A DNA stretch of 64,000 nucleotides from Comamonas sp. (GTDB lineage: Bacteria > Pseudomonadota > Gammaproteobacteria > Burkholderiales > Burkholderiaceae_C): assembly GCA_031277805.1 (NCBI GenBank), contig JAITLR010000009.1, positions 620,001 to 684,000 on the forward strand. The letters run 5' to 3'. Positions 50,349 through 59,095 of this stretch are shown here, in pieces (within the stretch, counting starts at the first letter, position 1; each line of letters opens with the position of its first letter). The notes under the pieces were generated by a model that did no database searches, was not told where the DNA came from, and saw only the letters and a program-made list of their open reading frames with translations. Made by a program: the position numbers and the translations under genes.

Positions 50349-51643
50349 TCGCCACCTTGCTTTTTGTCGCCTTTCTGGGCCTGATGTTCATTGGCGTGCC
50401 CATTGGCGCGGCCCTGGGCCTGGCCGGTACCGCCGCCATTGCGCTGGCCAATGCCGATACCCAATGGTTCGGCCTGCTGGCCGTGCCACAGAACTTCTAT
50501 GCGGGCCTGGGCAAATATCCGCTGCTGGCCATTCCCATGTTCGTGCTAGTGGGCTCCATTTTTGACCGTTCAGGCGTAGCGCTGCGGCTGGTTAACTTTG
50601 CCGTGGCCATCGTGGGCCGCGGCCCCGGCATGCTGCCGCTGGTCGCCATTGCCGTGGCCATGTTCCTGGGCGGCATTTCGGGCTCCGGCCCCGCCAATGC
50701 AGCGGCCGTGGGCGGCGTGATGATCGCAGCCATGAGCCGCGCGGGCTACCCCAAGAGCTTCTCGGCCAGCGTGGTCGGCGCAGCGGCGGCGACGGACATT
50801 CTGATTCCGCCGTCGGTGGCCTTCATCATCTACTCGGTACTGGTGCCGGGCGCTTCCGTGCCTGCGTTGTTCGCGGCCGGCATGATTCCTGGCGTGCTTG
50901 CCGGTGTGGCACTGATCATTCCTGCCGTGTGGATGTCCCGCAAGCACAAGATGGGCGCACTCGAAGCCTCCATGCCCCGCCCGCCGTTCTGGAAGAGCCT
51001 GAAAGAAGCCTCCTGGGGCCTGGCCGCACCTGTGCTGATTCTGGGCGGCATGCGCATGGGCTGGTTCACCCCGACCGAAGCTGCGGTTGTCGCCGTGTTC
51101 TACGGCCTGTTCGTTGGCATGGTGATCCACCGCACCATCGGCGTGCGCGATCTGTTCCCCATCCTGCGTGAAGCGGGCGAACTGTCTGCCGTGATCCTGC
51201 TAGTGGTGTCGCTGGCTGGCATTTTTGCCTTCTCGCTGTCCACCCTGGGCGTGATCGATCCGGTGGCCAATGCCATCGTGAACTCGGGTCTGGGCGAATA
51301 CGGCGTGCTGGCACTGCTGATCCTGCTGCTGATCACCGTAGGCATGTTCCTGGACGGCATTTCGATCTTCCTGATCTTTGTGCCGCTGCTGCTGCCCATC
51401 ATGAACCACTATCACTGGGACCCCGTCTGGTTCGGCGTGATCCTGACGCTGAAGGTGGCGCTGGGCCAGTTCACGCCGCCGCTGGCCGTGAACCTGATGG
51501 TCAGCTGCCGCATCGCTGGCGTACGCATGGAGTCCACCGTACGCTGGGTGGGCTGGATGCTGCTGTCCATGTTCGTCGTGATGATTCTGGTCATTGCCTT
51601 CCCGCAGCTCGCTCTGTGGCTGCCCGCAAAAATGGGTTATTGA
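50345..51643 (+). CDS. TRAP transporter large permease (DctM type)
   Basis: A 432-residue, ~12-helix channel-forming subunit that uses a Na+ or proton gradient. Family marks: FIGVPIGAALGLAG near the start, YPLLAIPMFVLVGSI, GGISGSGPANAAAVGGVMI with the conserved GSG-A block, ATDILIPPSVAFIIYSVL, FTPTEAAVVAVFYGLFVG, and a C-terminal GMFLDGISIFLIFVPLLLP. AAGGAG lies 5 nt before the ATG, which overlaps dctQ (ATGA), so the two subunits are translated together. An 8-bp hairpin follows before dctP. Confidence 0.95.
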   Translation: MIATLLFVAFLGLMFIGVPIGAALGLAGTAAIALANADTQWFGLLAVPQNFYAGLGKYPLLAIPMFVLVGSIFDRSGVALRLVNFAVAIVGRGPGMLPLVAIAVAMFLGGISGSGPANAAAVGGVMIAAMSRAGYPKSFSASVVGAAAATDILIPPSVAFIIYSVLVPGASVPALFAAGMIPGVLAGVALIIPAVWMSRKHKMGALEASMPRPPFWKSLKEASWGLAAPVLILGGMRMGWFTPTEAAVVAVFYGLFVGMVIHRTIGVRDLFPILREAGELSAVILLVVSLAGIFAFSLSTLGVIDPVANAIVNSGLGEYGVLALLILLLITVGMFLDGISIFLIFVPLLLPIMNHYHWDPVWFGVILTLKVALGQFTPPLAVNLMVSCRIAGVRMESTVRWVGWMLLSMFVVMILVIAFPQLALWLPAKMGY

Positions 51644-51647
51644 CTCC

Positions 51648-51678
51648 AGCAGTTGAAGCCCCAGAGGCTGCAACTGCT
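51648..51678 (+). promoter_or_regulatory. Hairpin between the TRAP permease and receptor genes
   Basis: Perfect 8-bp stem AGCAGTTG/CAACTGCT with a 15-nt loop, no T-run, in the 82-bp gap. Such intercistronic hairpins often mark processing or protect the downstream receptor mRNA. Confidence 0.55.
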
Positions 51679-51725
51679 CATTCCTGCTTTCCAGTTTTTT
51701 CGTTTCTAAAAGGGAGACAAACCAA

Positions 51726-52763
51726 ATGAAACTTCGTACCTTCCTCGCATCCGCCGTCGCTACGGCCGCCGCACTGGCTTTTGCATCGCCCATGGCCATG
51801 GCTCAGGCCAAGTACAAGAGCGAATACCGCATGTCCCTGGTGCTGGGCACGGCCTTCCCATGGGGCAAGGGTGGCGAGCTGTGGGCCGACAAGGTGCGCG
51901 AGCGCACTCAGGGCCGTATCAACATCAAGCTCTACCCCGGCACATCGCTGGTGCAGGGCGACCAGACACGTGAGTTCTCCGCGCTGCGCCAGGGCGTGAT
52001 CGACATGGCAGTGGGATCGACCATCAACTGGTCGCCCCAGGTCAAACAGCTCAACCTGTTCTCCATGCCCTTCCTCTTCCCCAACTTCAAGGCCGTGGAT
52101 GCCGTGACCCAGGGCGAAGTGGGTCAGGAAATCTTCAAAACTCTGGAAAAAGGCGGCGTGGTGCCATTGGCCTGGGGCGAGAACGGCTACCGCGAAATCT
52201 CCAACTCCAAGCACGCCATCAAGACGCCTGCAGACCTCAAGGGCATGAAGATCCGCGTCGTGGGCTCGCCCCTGTTCCTTGACACCTTCACGGCCCTGGG
52301 CGCCAACCCCACGCAGATGAGCTGGGCCGATGCACAGCCTGCCATGGCCAGCGGCGCCGTGGACGGCCAGGAGAACCCCATCTCCGTCTACATGGCTGCC
52401 AAGCTGCAGTCCGTGGGCCAGAAATACATGACCATGTGGGGCTACATCAACGACCCGCTGATCTTCGTTGTCAACAAGGATGTGTGGGCCAGCTGGACGC
52501 CTGCTGACCAGGCCATCGTCAAGCAGGCCGCACTGGATGCCGCCAAGGAAGAAATCGCCATCGCCCGCAAGGGCCTTGTGGAAGCCGACAAGCCCTTGCT
52601 CAAGGACCTGGCGGGCCTGGGCGTGACCGTGACCACGCCTAACGCCGCCGAGCGCGAAGCCTTTGTGAAGGCTACCCGCCCCGTGTTCGACAAGTGGAAG
52701 AGCCAGATCGGCGCCCCACTGGTGGACAAGGCTGAAAAAGCCATTGCTGCCAGCCAGAAGTAA
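51726..52763 (+). CDS. TRAP transporter periplasmic receptor (DctP type)
   Basis: A 345-residue solute receptor. The signal peptide is residues 1-26 (FLASAVATAAALAFASPMAMAQ). The mature part shows family features: ELWADKVRERTQGRINIKLYPG, then IDMAVGST, and the ligand region LKGMKIRVVGSPLFLDTFTALGANPTQMSWADAQPAMASGAVDGQENP, whose R in KIRV contacts a ligand carboxylate in known DctP proteins. That predicts a carboxylate substrate. GGGAGA precedes the ATG. Together with the Q and M genes it forms a complete transporter. A strong terminator closes the unit. Confidence 0.93.
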   Translation: MKLRTFLASAVATAAALAFASPMAMAQAKYKSEYRMSLVLGTAFPWGKGGELWADKVRERTQGRINIKLYPGTSLVQGDQTREFSALRQGVIDMAVGSTINWSPQVKQLNLFSMPFLFPNFKAVDAVTQGEVGQEIFKTLEKGGVVPLAWGENGYREISNSKHAIKTPADLKGMKIRVVGSPLFLDTFTALGANPTQMSWADAQPAMASGAVDGQENPISVYMAAKLQSVGQKYMTMWGYINDPLIFVVNKDVWASWTPADQAIVKQAALDAAKEEIAIARKGLVEADKPLLKDLAGLGVTVTTPNAAEREAFVKATRPVFDKWKSQIGAPLVDKAEKAIAASQK

Positions 52764-52783
52764 ACCAGGCCAGCACCCACCGC

Positions 52784-52817
52784 AAATCCCCGCCGGAGCT
52801 CTCCGTGTGGGGATTTT
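52784..52817 (+). terminator. Terminator of the TRAP operon
   Basis: Stem AAATCCCC/GGGGATTT enclosing an inner GGAG-CT-CTCC palindrome, then TTTTC. It abuts the stop codon of the converging TetR gene at 52818. Confidence 0.85.
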
Positions 52818-53456
52818 CTATTCTGCCGCAGGCTCCAGCAGCATGTTGGTCCCCATCTCGCACAACAGTTCCTCCAGCACACCCGAGGCGATCAGCGGCG
52901 ATCCCTCCAGCGCAGCAAAGCGCACCGTGCCCAGCACCGCGCGGGTGGCGACATAGAGACGTGCGTAGGTCAGGGCTGGACCGCCCCAGCGCTGCAGATG
53001 GGCAGCCATACGCTCGGCGGTCTCGCGCATGGACAGCGCAATGCGCTCGTCCTCATCCTGGCGCCAGGCAAAGCGCGCGAGCTTGCGCTGTGCCGACGTA
53101 CGGCCCGCAAAGCCGGTGATGATGCGCACAACGACGCCCCTGGCCACCTCCGCGCCCGGCAGCTGCTCGCGCGAGGCCTGGTCCAGCCAGGTTTCAATCA
53201 TGGCAATGGCTTCGCGCCGCTGTCCATCCACCAGCGCATGGCAGACCGCCTGCTTGTCCGGGAAATACTGGTAGAGCGTGCCTATGGACACCCCGGCGCG
53301 CTCGGCGATGTAGTTGGTCGTGAGCGCAGCCTCTCCCTCCTTGACCAGAATCTGAGCCGCAGCCTGCAAAATGGCTGCCACCGTGCGCTGGGAACGCGCC
53401 TGCACAGGCCGTCTTCTATTGGATGGAACAAGAGTTTTCGAAGAAGCGGAGGGCAT
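52818..53456 (-). CDS. TetR-family transcriptional regulator
   Basis: A 212-residue repressor-type protein. The N-terminal HTH is SQRTVAAILQAAAQILVKEGEAALTTNYIAERAGVSIGTLYQYFPDKQAV, the standard TetR pattern, preceded by a basic tail (SNRRRPVQAR). The C-terminal ligand domain is helical and not diagnostic. It diverges from a pair of small membrane-protein genes starting 127 bp away, which are its most likely targets. In the gap a CGAGTTTT-like octamer occurs twice, but I see no clean palindrome. The effector is unknown. Confidence 0.93.
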   Translation of the reverse strand: MPSASSKTLVPSNRRRPVQARSQRTVAAILQAAAQILVKEGEAALTTNYIAERAGVSIGTLYQYFPDKQAVCHALVDGQRREAIAMIETWLDQASREQLPGAEVARGVVVRIITGFAGRTSAQRKLARFAWRQDEDERIALSMRETAERMAAHLQRWGGPALTYARLYVATRAVLGTVRFAALEGSPLIASGVLEELLCEMGTNMLLEPAAE

Positions 53457-53583
53457 AAGGCAAAACCTGAGCTCAAGACGAGTTTTCGGCCACGAGTTTA
53501 ACGACTACAGTGCCTTCACCGCCTTGTTCCGACCGCACCATGCCAAACCCATCGCCACACGCCAAACCACACGAGGCCCGTAT

Positions 53584-54003
53584 ATGAACTGGCCCGCCAC
53601 ACTGATCGGGCTTGCAGGCTCTCTGATGACTGTGCTGGGATCCATACACCTGCTCTATACCCTGCGCGGCCAGCGCCTGGAGCCGACCGACCCCGCACTC
53701 ATCGCAGCCATGCGCCGTACACCCATGCACATCACGCGTGAGACCGATATGTGGCGCGCCTGGCTGGGTTTCAATGCCAGCCATAGCCTCGGTGCAATCG
53801 GCTTCGGCACCCTGCTTGTCGGAGTGGCCACCAGCGATGCCCGGTTGTTTGCCAACCATCCTTTGCTGGCCATTTGGGCGCTGCTCATGGTGGCTGGCTA
53901 CCTGTGGATAGCACGCACCTGCTGGTTTTCTGTGCCAAGGCGCGGACTGCTGATCGCACTGTGCCTGCTGGTCACCGGTCTGCTGGCACTGCTGCTGAGC
54001 TAG
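53584..54003 (+). CDS. Conserved four-helix membrane protein, unknown
   Basis: A 139-residue integral membrane protein. Four hydrophobic helices lie at about 4-26 (LIGLAGSLMTVLGSIHLLYTL), 66-84, 92-112 and 118-138. The loop between TM1 and TM2 holds PALIAAMRRTPMHITRETDMWRAWLGFNASHSLG; its R-T-MWRAW-GFN-SHS core resembles a conserved motif of an uncharacterised family. GAGG lies a few bases before the ATG at 53584. A second membrane-protein gene of exactly the same length starts 3 bp after its stop. The divergent TetR gene is its likely regulator. Confidence 0.8.
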   Translation: MNWPATLIGLAGSLMTVLGSIHLLYTLRGQRLEPTDPALIAAMRRTPMHITRETDMWRAWLGFNASHSLGAIGFGTLLVGVATSDARLFANHPLLAIWALLMVAGYLWIARTCWFSVPRRGLLIALCLLVTGLLALLLS

Positions 54004-54006
54004 GTC

Positions 54007-54426
54007 ATGCAGGAGCTCGCCCGCCTCTCTTCGATGGCCGCCGCATTGCTGAACACTGCGGCCGCCATCGCCCACTTTGCCTGCATCTTCTGGGGCGCGC
54101 GCGGGCTGCGCCTGCTGGGTGCTGGCGAGCGCATCGCAAGCCTAGCCGAAGCCGGCCACTGGTATCCGCCACTGATCTCAACAGCCATCGGCACCTTGCT
54201 ATCGCTGCTAGCCGTGTACGCTCTATCTGGTGCTGGCCTGCTAGGCCCGCTGCCCGGCCAGCGTCCGGTTCTGGCGGTCGCTGGTGCCGTCTTTCTTTTC
54301 AGAGCTGTGGCCACGCCCTGGCTCAAGCCCTTGTTTCAAGGCAACAACGCCAGGTTCTGGGTAGTGTCCTCCGCCATCTGCCTGACCCTGGGCTTGCTGC
54401 ATCTAGCTGCGGCCCTCAGGAGCTGA
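54007..54426 (+). CDS. Four-helix membrane protein, unknown
   Basis: A 139-residue membrane protein starting 3 bp after the preceding gene. Helices lie at about 10-32 (AAALLNTAAAIAHFACIFWGA), 55-78, 84-102 and 117-136. Polar residues include RFWVV and the helix-capping HW-PP pair. The TM1 His and the GARGLRLLGAGE loop resemble uncharacterised membrane proteins seen next to the same kind of partner. I assign no function. With its neighbour it may form a two-subunit membrane complex under TetR control. It is convergent with a D-2-hydroxyacid dehydrogenase gene. Confidence 0.75.
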   Translation: MQELARLSSMAAALLNTAAAIAHFACIFWGARGLRLLGAGERIASLAEAGHWYPPLISTAIGTLLSLLAVYALSGAGLLGPLPGQRPVLAVAGAVFLFRAVATPWLKPLFQGNNARFWVVSSAICLTLGLLHLAAALRS

Positions 54427-54439
54427 GCCGGCGCCGGAG

Positions 54440-55381
54440 CTAGATCGGCGAGACCAGCGGCTTGCCATCCAGATGGTTGCGCATATTGGCGATAAAGCGA
54501 TCGACGGAGTTCTGCACGGCCTCGGGTGACCACCCGCCCACATGGGGAGTCAGCACCACGGAGTCCAGAGCTATCAACTCCTGCGGCGGCAAAGGTTCAC
54601 TTTCATAGACATCGAGCCCCGCACCCGCCACCTGACCTGCGCGTATCGCGTCGGCCAGTGCCTGGGTATCGACCACGGAACCGCGCGCGATGTTCACCAG
54701 CACGCCTCTCTCGCCCAGAGCCCTCAGCACTTCGGCATCGACCAAATGCCTGGTACCCATGCCGCCAGGTGTAGCCACCAACAACACATCAGCCCAGGCA
54801 GCCAGCGCCAGCAGCTTGTCGAAATACACGTAGCTGACGCCCTCTTTCGGCTTGCGGTTGTGATAGCCGATGGGCATGTCGAAGGCCGCAGCACGCTTGG
54901 CAATTTTTGCGCCAATTGTTCCCAGGCCCACGATGCCCAGACGCTTGCCGGAGACATTCGCTGGCAACGGCATGGCCGAACGCCATACCCCTGCGCGCGT
55001 GGCCTTGTCCAGCTTGACGATACCGCGCACCGCCGCAATCAGCAGGCCCATGGCATGGTCGGCCACACATTCATCATTGGTGCCTACGCCATTGCCCACG
55101 GCAATGCCATGCGCCTTGGCATAGCTCACATCGATATTCTCGTAACCCGCGCCCATGGCGCAGACCAGAGAGAGTTTGGGCATGCGCTGCATCTGCGCGG
55201 CCGACAGGCCCGTCGCGCCAATGGTGCATACGCATTGCACGCGTGTGCCATGTTCGGCAATTGCCGCCTCGGCCTGATCGGCCTCGGGTGCATAGATCAC
55301 ATCAAACGCGGGAAAGGTCTGTTCCATCTGCTGCAGATGGGCGGGAACCTGGAGATTCAGAACAAGCAGGGCAGGCTTCAT
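54440..55381 (-). CDS. D-2-hydroxyacid dehydrogenase family protein
   Basis: A 313-residue NAD(P)-dependent reductase of 2-oxoacids. The coenzyme motif is GLGTIGAKIAKRAAAFDM, and catalytic residues are seen in VNIARGSVVDTQALADAI (Arg), AGAGLDVYESEPLPP (Glu) and LTPHVGGWSPEA (His). HNRKPKE after strand 2 suggests NADP preference, since Arg/Lys replace the acidic residue. Relatives act on hydroxypyruvate, glyoxylate or 2-ketogluconate. The ATG at 55381 gives the conserved start. It lies 108 bp downstream of vanB on the same strand and may belong to the vanillate cluster, with no obvious role there. Confidence 0.88.
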   Translation of the reverse strand: MKPALLVLNLQVPAHLQQMEQTFPAFDVIYAPEADQAEAAIAEHGTRVQCVCTIGATGLSAAQMQRMPKLSLVCAMGAGYENIDVSYAKAHGIAVGNGVGTNDECVADHAMGLLIAAVRGIVKLDKATRAGVWRSAMPLPANVSGKRLGIVGLGTIGAKIAKRAAAFDMPIGYHNRKPKEGVSYVYFDKLLALAAWADVLLVATPGGMGTRHLVDAEVLRALGERGVLVNIARGSVVDTQALADAIRAGQVAGAGLDVYESEPLPPQELIALDSVVLTPHVGGWSPEAVQNSVDRFIANMRNHLDGKPLVSPI

Positions 55382-55489
55382 GGCATACGCAGTGCAGGGC
55401 ATTGGACCCGCGCACTCAAGGCAAAACACATATTTTGAGCATGTCGCGCCGACGATGTGCACACATGGTCAAGGCGCGAATAGCGTGCA

Positions 55490-56458
55490 TCACCGGTCCA
55501 GCACCAGGCGGCCGGACTTGGCACGCGAGCAGCAGGGCAGAAACTGATCATTGGCGGCCTGCTCTTCCTCGGTCAGATACATATCGCGATGATCGGGCTG
55601 CCCCGAAATGACGCGTGTCAGGCAGGTACCACAAACCCCCTGCTCACACGAGGTCTGCACGCATACGCCGATGGATTCCAGCGCCTGCACCACGGTCTGC
55701 TCTGGTGTGACACGCACGACCTGGCCTGTGCTGGCCACCTCGACCTCAAAGCTTTCGTCGTCGGCACGGTGCTCGACTTCGCCCGCGAAGAACTCGTAAT
55801 GCAGCTGCTCCTGGGGCCACCCTGCCGCCCTGGCCGCATCCAGCACGGCATCCATAAAGCCCTTGGGGCCACACACGTAAAGGTGCACACCGGCTTGCAC
55901 CGGCTGCAGCAATGCCGCCAGGTCCAGCGCAGACTTCCCGCTGGCCTCATCCACATGCAGCTGCGCCTTGCCAGCCCAGGGCGCAGCTTCGATCACGTCC
56001 GCAAACGCCATGCGCTCACGAGCTCTGCCGCAGTAGTGAAGTTCAAACTCTGCAGCCTCACGCGCCAGGTTTCGGGCCATCGCCAGAATGGGTGTGATGC
56101 CGATGCCCCCGGCCAGCAGCAGATGCTTTTGCGCAGAGCCATGCAATGCAAAGTGGTTGCGCGGCGCGCTGATGGTGATCTGCTGACCCGTCTTCAGTTG
56201 CTCATGCACGGCGGCCGAGCCACCGCGCGATGCAGGCTCGCGCAGCACGGCAATCACATAGCGATCGGCCTCGGCGCAGTCATTGCTCAGCGAATATTGA
56301 CGCACCAGACCGCCGGGCAGGTGCACGTCGATATGCGAACCGGCACTGAAGGCAGGCAGGTGTTGCCCCTCCAGTGGCTGCAGCTCCAGGCTGCAGATGC
56401 CCTGCGCTTCGTCCTGCTTGCACGCAATGCGTACTTCCAAAGTGTTCTCGTGGTTCAT
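55490..56458 (-). CDS. vanB: Vanillate O-demethylase reductase subunit VanB
   Basis: A class IA-type reductase (FMN, NADH and plant-type [2Fe-2S]) passing electrons to a Rieske oxygenase. The 322 residues show FMN binding in HLPGGLVRQYSLSND, GAP-like RNHFALH, the NAD segment LLLAGGIGITPILAMA, YVCGPKGFMDAVL, and C-terminal ferredoxin cysteines SCEQGVCGTCLTRV plus a last Cys in FLPCCSRAKSG. The pattern QGICSLELQPLEG-LPAFSAGSHIDVHLP is very close to Pseudomonas VanB. It starts 20 bp after a Rieske oxygenase gene and is the only reductase for two oxygenases in the cluster. Confidence 0.92.
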   Translation of the reverse strand: MNHENTLEVRIACKQDEAQGICSLELQPLEGQHLPAFSAGSHIDVHLPGGLVRQYSLSNDCAEADRYVIAVLREPASRGGSAAVHEQLKTGQQITISAPRNHFALHGSAQKHLLLAGGIGITPILAMARNLAREAAEFELHYCGRARERMAFADVIEAAPWAGKAQLHVDEASGKSALDLAALLQPVQAGVHLYVCGPKGFMDAVLDAARAAGWPQEQLHYEFFAGEVEHRADDESFEVEVASTGQVVRVTPEQTVVQALESIGVCVQTSCEQGVCGTCLTRVISGQPDHRDMYLTEEEQAANDQFLPCCSRAKSGRLVLDR

Positions 56459-56478
56459 TCTTGTCTCTTACAGTGGGT

Positions 56479-57564
56479 TCAAACGACTGCGCCAGCCTGC
56501 TGCGCCTGGGCCGACGCTGCGCGCAGTCGCTCAATGACCCGACGCGCACGATTGGGCCCCACATCCACATGGATGTCGATCATCTGGCGCTTGCCAAAAC
56601 GCTGCTGATTGCGGAACTGGGCCTCGATCACCACCTTGTCCTCTTCAAAGGTCGCAGCCGTCTGATCGATGACCAGCTGGGTCGTGTCCTGCATATCTGG
56701 ATGCGGGTTGGTCGCAATGGTCCAGAAGTAATGAGCCGAGGTCTCCGTCTCGGGCGTCACACCATGGAAGCCGCGCATATGAAAGCCTTCGCGCTGCGGA
56801 TTATTCAGGCTGTCTACGCCTGCATCCATGGCACCGGTCCAGATACGCACATGGGATGGATGAAACTCCACTTCCTGCCAACGGTCGATACGCCCCTTGA
56901 AAGGCCAGGCTGCGGCGTAGGTGGGAGGCGGGTCAGAATCAGGCATGTGGCGCAACACCGTGACCACATCGCCCTTCTGGCTGACCTGGAGCTCGGCATT
57001 CATATGGATGCGCGCGTTGCCGCCAATGGTCTTGAGGTGCACATAGCCCAGGTGGCTGAGGTCCAGCAGGTTGTCGTGAATCAGCTGGTAAGGCGCGTCA
57101 TAGTGATAAGAGCCGCCACCAAAGCGATAGGCCGGGTCACTGTGCACAGGGTAGGCAGGAGGTTCATCTGCGGGCCGGGAATCCGGTGTGGCCCCCATCC
57201 AGATCCACAGCAGCTGATCGCGCTCGCGCAGCTCGAAAGACTTCACACAGGCCTTGGCCGGGATACGGTCCTGGCCCGGAATCTCCAGACACTGACCACC
57301 GTGATCGAACAGCAGGCCGTGATAGCCACAGCGCAGGCCCTGCTCTTCCACCGTGCCGCAAGACAACGGCAGTTCACGGTGGCAGCAGCGGTCTTCCAGT
57401 GCGGCAACCTTGCCATCGGCGGTACGGAACATCACGACCGGATGACCCAGCAAGGTGCGCGCCACCGGCTGGTCCTTGAGTTCCCAGGCCAGGCCCGCGA
57501 CATACCACTGATCCAGCGGAAATGCGGGCGTGACGGCCACCATGGATTGAGATAGATCGTTCAT
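56479..57564 (-). CDS. Rieske [2Fe-2S] aromatic O-demethylase-type oxygenase (second oxygenase, not VanA)
   Basis: A 361-residue Rieske oxygenase large subunit. The Rieske centre is CCHRELPLSCG (C-x-H with 17-residue spacing) and CGYHGLLF. The mononuclear iron site is NLLDLSHLGYVH, with its two His and a downstream acidic residue. It belongs to the VanA/phenoxybenzoate/toluenesulfonate class but is clearly different from the VanA at 59672. ATG 57564 is used (AAGGA 7 nt upstream). It lies between the MFS and vanB genes. C. testosteroni is reported to use distinct vanillate and isovanillate demethylases, so an isovanillate- or veratrate-type substrate is a reasonable guess, unproven. Confidence 0.88.
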   Translation of the reverse strand: MNDLSQSMVAVTPAFPLDQWYVAGLAWELKDQPVARTLLGHPVVMFRTADGKVAALEDRCCHRELPLSCGTVEEQGLRCGYHGLLFDHGGQCLEIPGQDRIPAKACVKSFELRERDQLLWIWMGATPDSRPADEPPAYPVHSDPAYRFGGGSYHYDAPYQLIHDNLLDLSHLGYVHLKTIGGNARIHMNAELQVSQKGDVVTVLRHMPDSDPPPTYAAAWPFKGRIDRWQEVEFHPSHVRIWTGAMDAGVDSLNNPQREGFHMRGFHGVTPETETSAHYFWTIATNPHPDMQDTTQLVIDQTAATFEEDKVVIEAQFRNQQRFGKRQMIDIHVDVGPNRARRVIERLRAASAQAQQAGAVV

Positions 57565-57578
57565 ATACTTGTCCTTGT

Positions 57579-58937
57579 TCAATGGGCCGCCACGGCAGAC
57601 TCAGATGCGGCGCGCTTGCCTGCAAACGATGGGCCGGCAATACGGTGCAGCGACACAATCACGGCCGCCAGCACAAAGGCCAGGCCATAGCCCAGATACA
57701 ACTGGGCAGGCGACCATTTCGCATCCAGCAAGCCCCCTGCGACCAACGGCGAGACGATTGCGCCAATGCGGCCAATGCCAATACCCCAGCCCACACCGGT
57801 GGCTCGTACATCGCTGCCGTAGACCACGGGGGCAATCGCATACAGGCCCGCCACGCAGGCATTCACAAACACGCCAATCAGGAATGCCAGGGGGTAGGAC
57901 ACCCACAGGGCTCCAGAGCTGCCCACCAGAAAGCACAGCAGCACGGCGGTGATCACCATGAAGATCGCCAGCGTCCGATGAATCGCGAAACGTGCGGCCA
58001 GCAAACCCAGCAAGGTCGCGCCCAGGATGCCGCCCAGACTCAGCAGCACACCGGTGGTCACGCCCTGCTCAGGCGTCAGCCCCGAAGCGGCCAATAGCTT
58101 GGGAGTCCAGCTCATCACAAAGTAAAAGCCGAACATCACCGCGAAAAACGACAGCCAGACCAGGATCGTGGGACGACGCAGTTCGGGTGCCAGCAACTGC
58201 AGAGGGCCCAGCCGCTTGTTCTGGCTGGCACCGGCCACTGCGGGGGCTGGAAGCGAAGCCAAAGCTGGCACGCCCAGTTTGCGCACCACGGCATTGAGCC
58301 TCTGCAATGCATTGGCAGGACGTTTGACCACCAGGAAATCCAGCGATTCCGGCAGCGCAAACCAGGCCAGCACCAGCACCGCCAGCGAAGCAGATCCCCC
58401 GAACATGAAGACGGAACGCCAGCCGTGATGGGCCAACAGCCAGACGGCAATGCTGCCGCCAATAGTGGCTCCCAATGCGTAGCCCGTCGACTGCAGCGTG
58501 ACGGCAAGACTGCGCCAACGCAAGGACGCATATTCGCTAGCAATCACATTGCTGCAGGCCAGAATTCCTCCCACGCCCAGACCCGTGATCACTCGCAAGA
58601 CGGCCAGCTGAGTAGGCGTCTGGCTCCATGCCGAAGCCAACATGCCCAGACCCGCCACAGCCAGACAGGCCAGGATCAAGGGGCGGCGCCCCAGCTTGTC
58701 GGCCAGCGGCGCCAGCAGCAAGGAGCCTGCGGCCATGCCGAACAAACCGGCACTGAGCAGAAAGCCAAGCTCGGAGCCACTGAGCTTCCAATGCCCCGAT
58801 ACGGCGGATGCCGTGAAAGCCATGACGAGAACATCAAAGCCATCGATCATGTTGAGGGCCATGCAGACTCCCACGACCGACCACTGAAAGGTCGTCATGG
58901 GCCGCTGGTCCAGCTGTGCGCGCAAGTCCTGTTCCAT
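57579..58937 (-). CDS. MFS aromatic acid:H+ symporter (AAHS family), VanK/PcaK-like
   Basis: A 452-residue, 12-helix transporter. The AAHS hallmark D-G-x-D in TM1 is visible (NMIDGFDVLVMAFTASAV), followed by the loop 2-3 motif LADKLGRRPLIL, the TM4 segment RVITGLGVGGILACSNVIASEY, and a later VNACVAGLYAIAPVVYGSDVRATGVGWGIGIGRIGAI. These carriers bring in benzoates such as vanillate, protocatechuate and 4-hydroxybenzoate. AGGAGA precedes the ATG, and two palindromic sites (58965-58997) lie just upstream of the start. It heads a minus-strand unit with the second oxygenase and vanB. Confidence 0.92.
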   Translation of the reverse strand: MEQDLRAQLDQRPMTTFQWSVVGVCMALNMIDGFDVLVMAFTASAVSGHWKLSGSELGFLLSAGLFGMAAGSLLLAPLADKLGRRPLILACLAVAGLGMLASAWSQTPTQLAVLRVITGLGVGGILACSNVIASEYASLRWRSLAVTLQSTGYALGATIGGSIAVWLLAHHGWRSVFMFGGSASLAVLVLAWFALPESLDFLVVKRPANALQRLNAVVRKLGVPALASLPAPAVAGASQNKRLGPLQLLAPELRRPTILVWLSFFAVMFGFYFVMSWTPKLLAASGLTPEQGVTTGVLLSLGGILGATLLGLLAARFAIHRTLAIFMVITAVLLCFLVGSSGALWVSYPLAFLIGVFVNACVAGLYAIAPVVYGSDVRATGVGWGIGIGRIGAIVSPLVAGGLLDAKWSPAQLYLGYGLAFVLAAVIVSLHRIAGPSFAGKRAASESAVAAH

Positions 58938-58964
58938 TTTTTTGTCTCCTGTTTTTTATAATCG

Positions 58965-58997
58965 TTCAGCATACTGAATCACATTCAGAATACTGAA
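58965..58997. promoter_or_regulatory. Paired TTCAG-N4-CTGAA operators upstream of the MFS gene
   Basis: Two perfect inverted repeats, TTCAGCATACTGAA (58965-58978) and TTCAGAATACTGAA (58984-58997), with centres 19 bp apart. They cover the expected promoter of the MFS gene, beside a TATAAA -10-like hexamer. Tandem TTCAG half-sites also occur upstream of the MarR gene (about 59623-59632). The nearby MarR protein is the natural candidate. Confidence 0.75.
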
Positions 58998-59095
58998 TGA
59001 AAAATCCAGCCAGCAGCGGGAATTCCCTAGCCGTGCTGATTTATCTTCCGGCGATATGCCAGATAGCTCTCGTGAACGCCCTGTACCCCGTCGGC

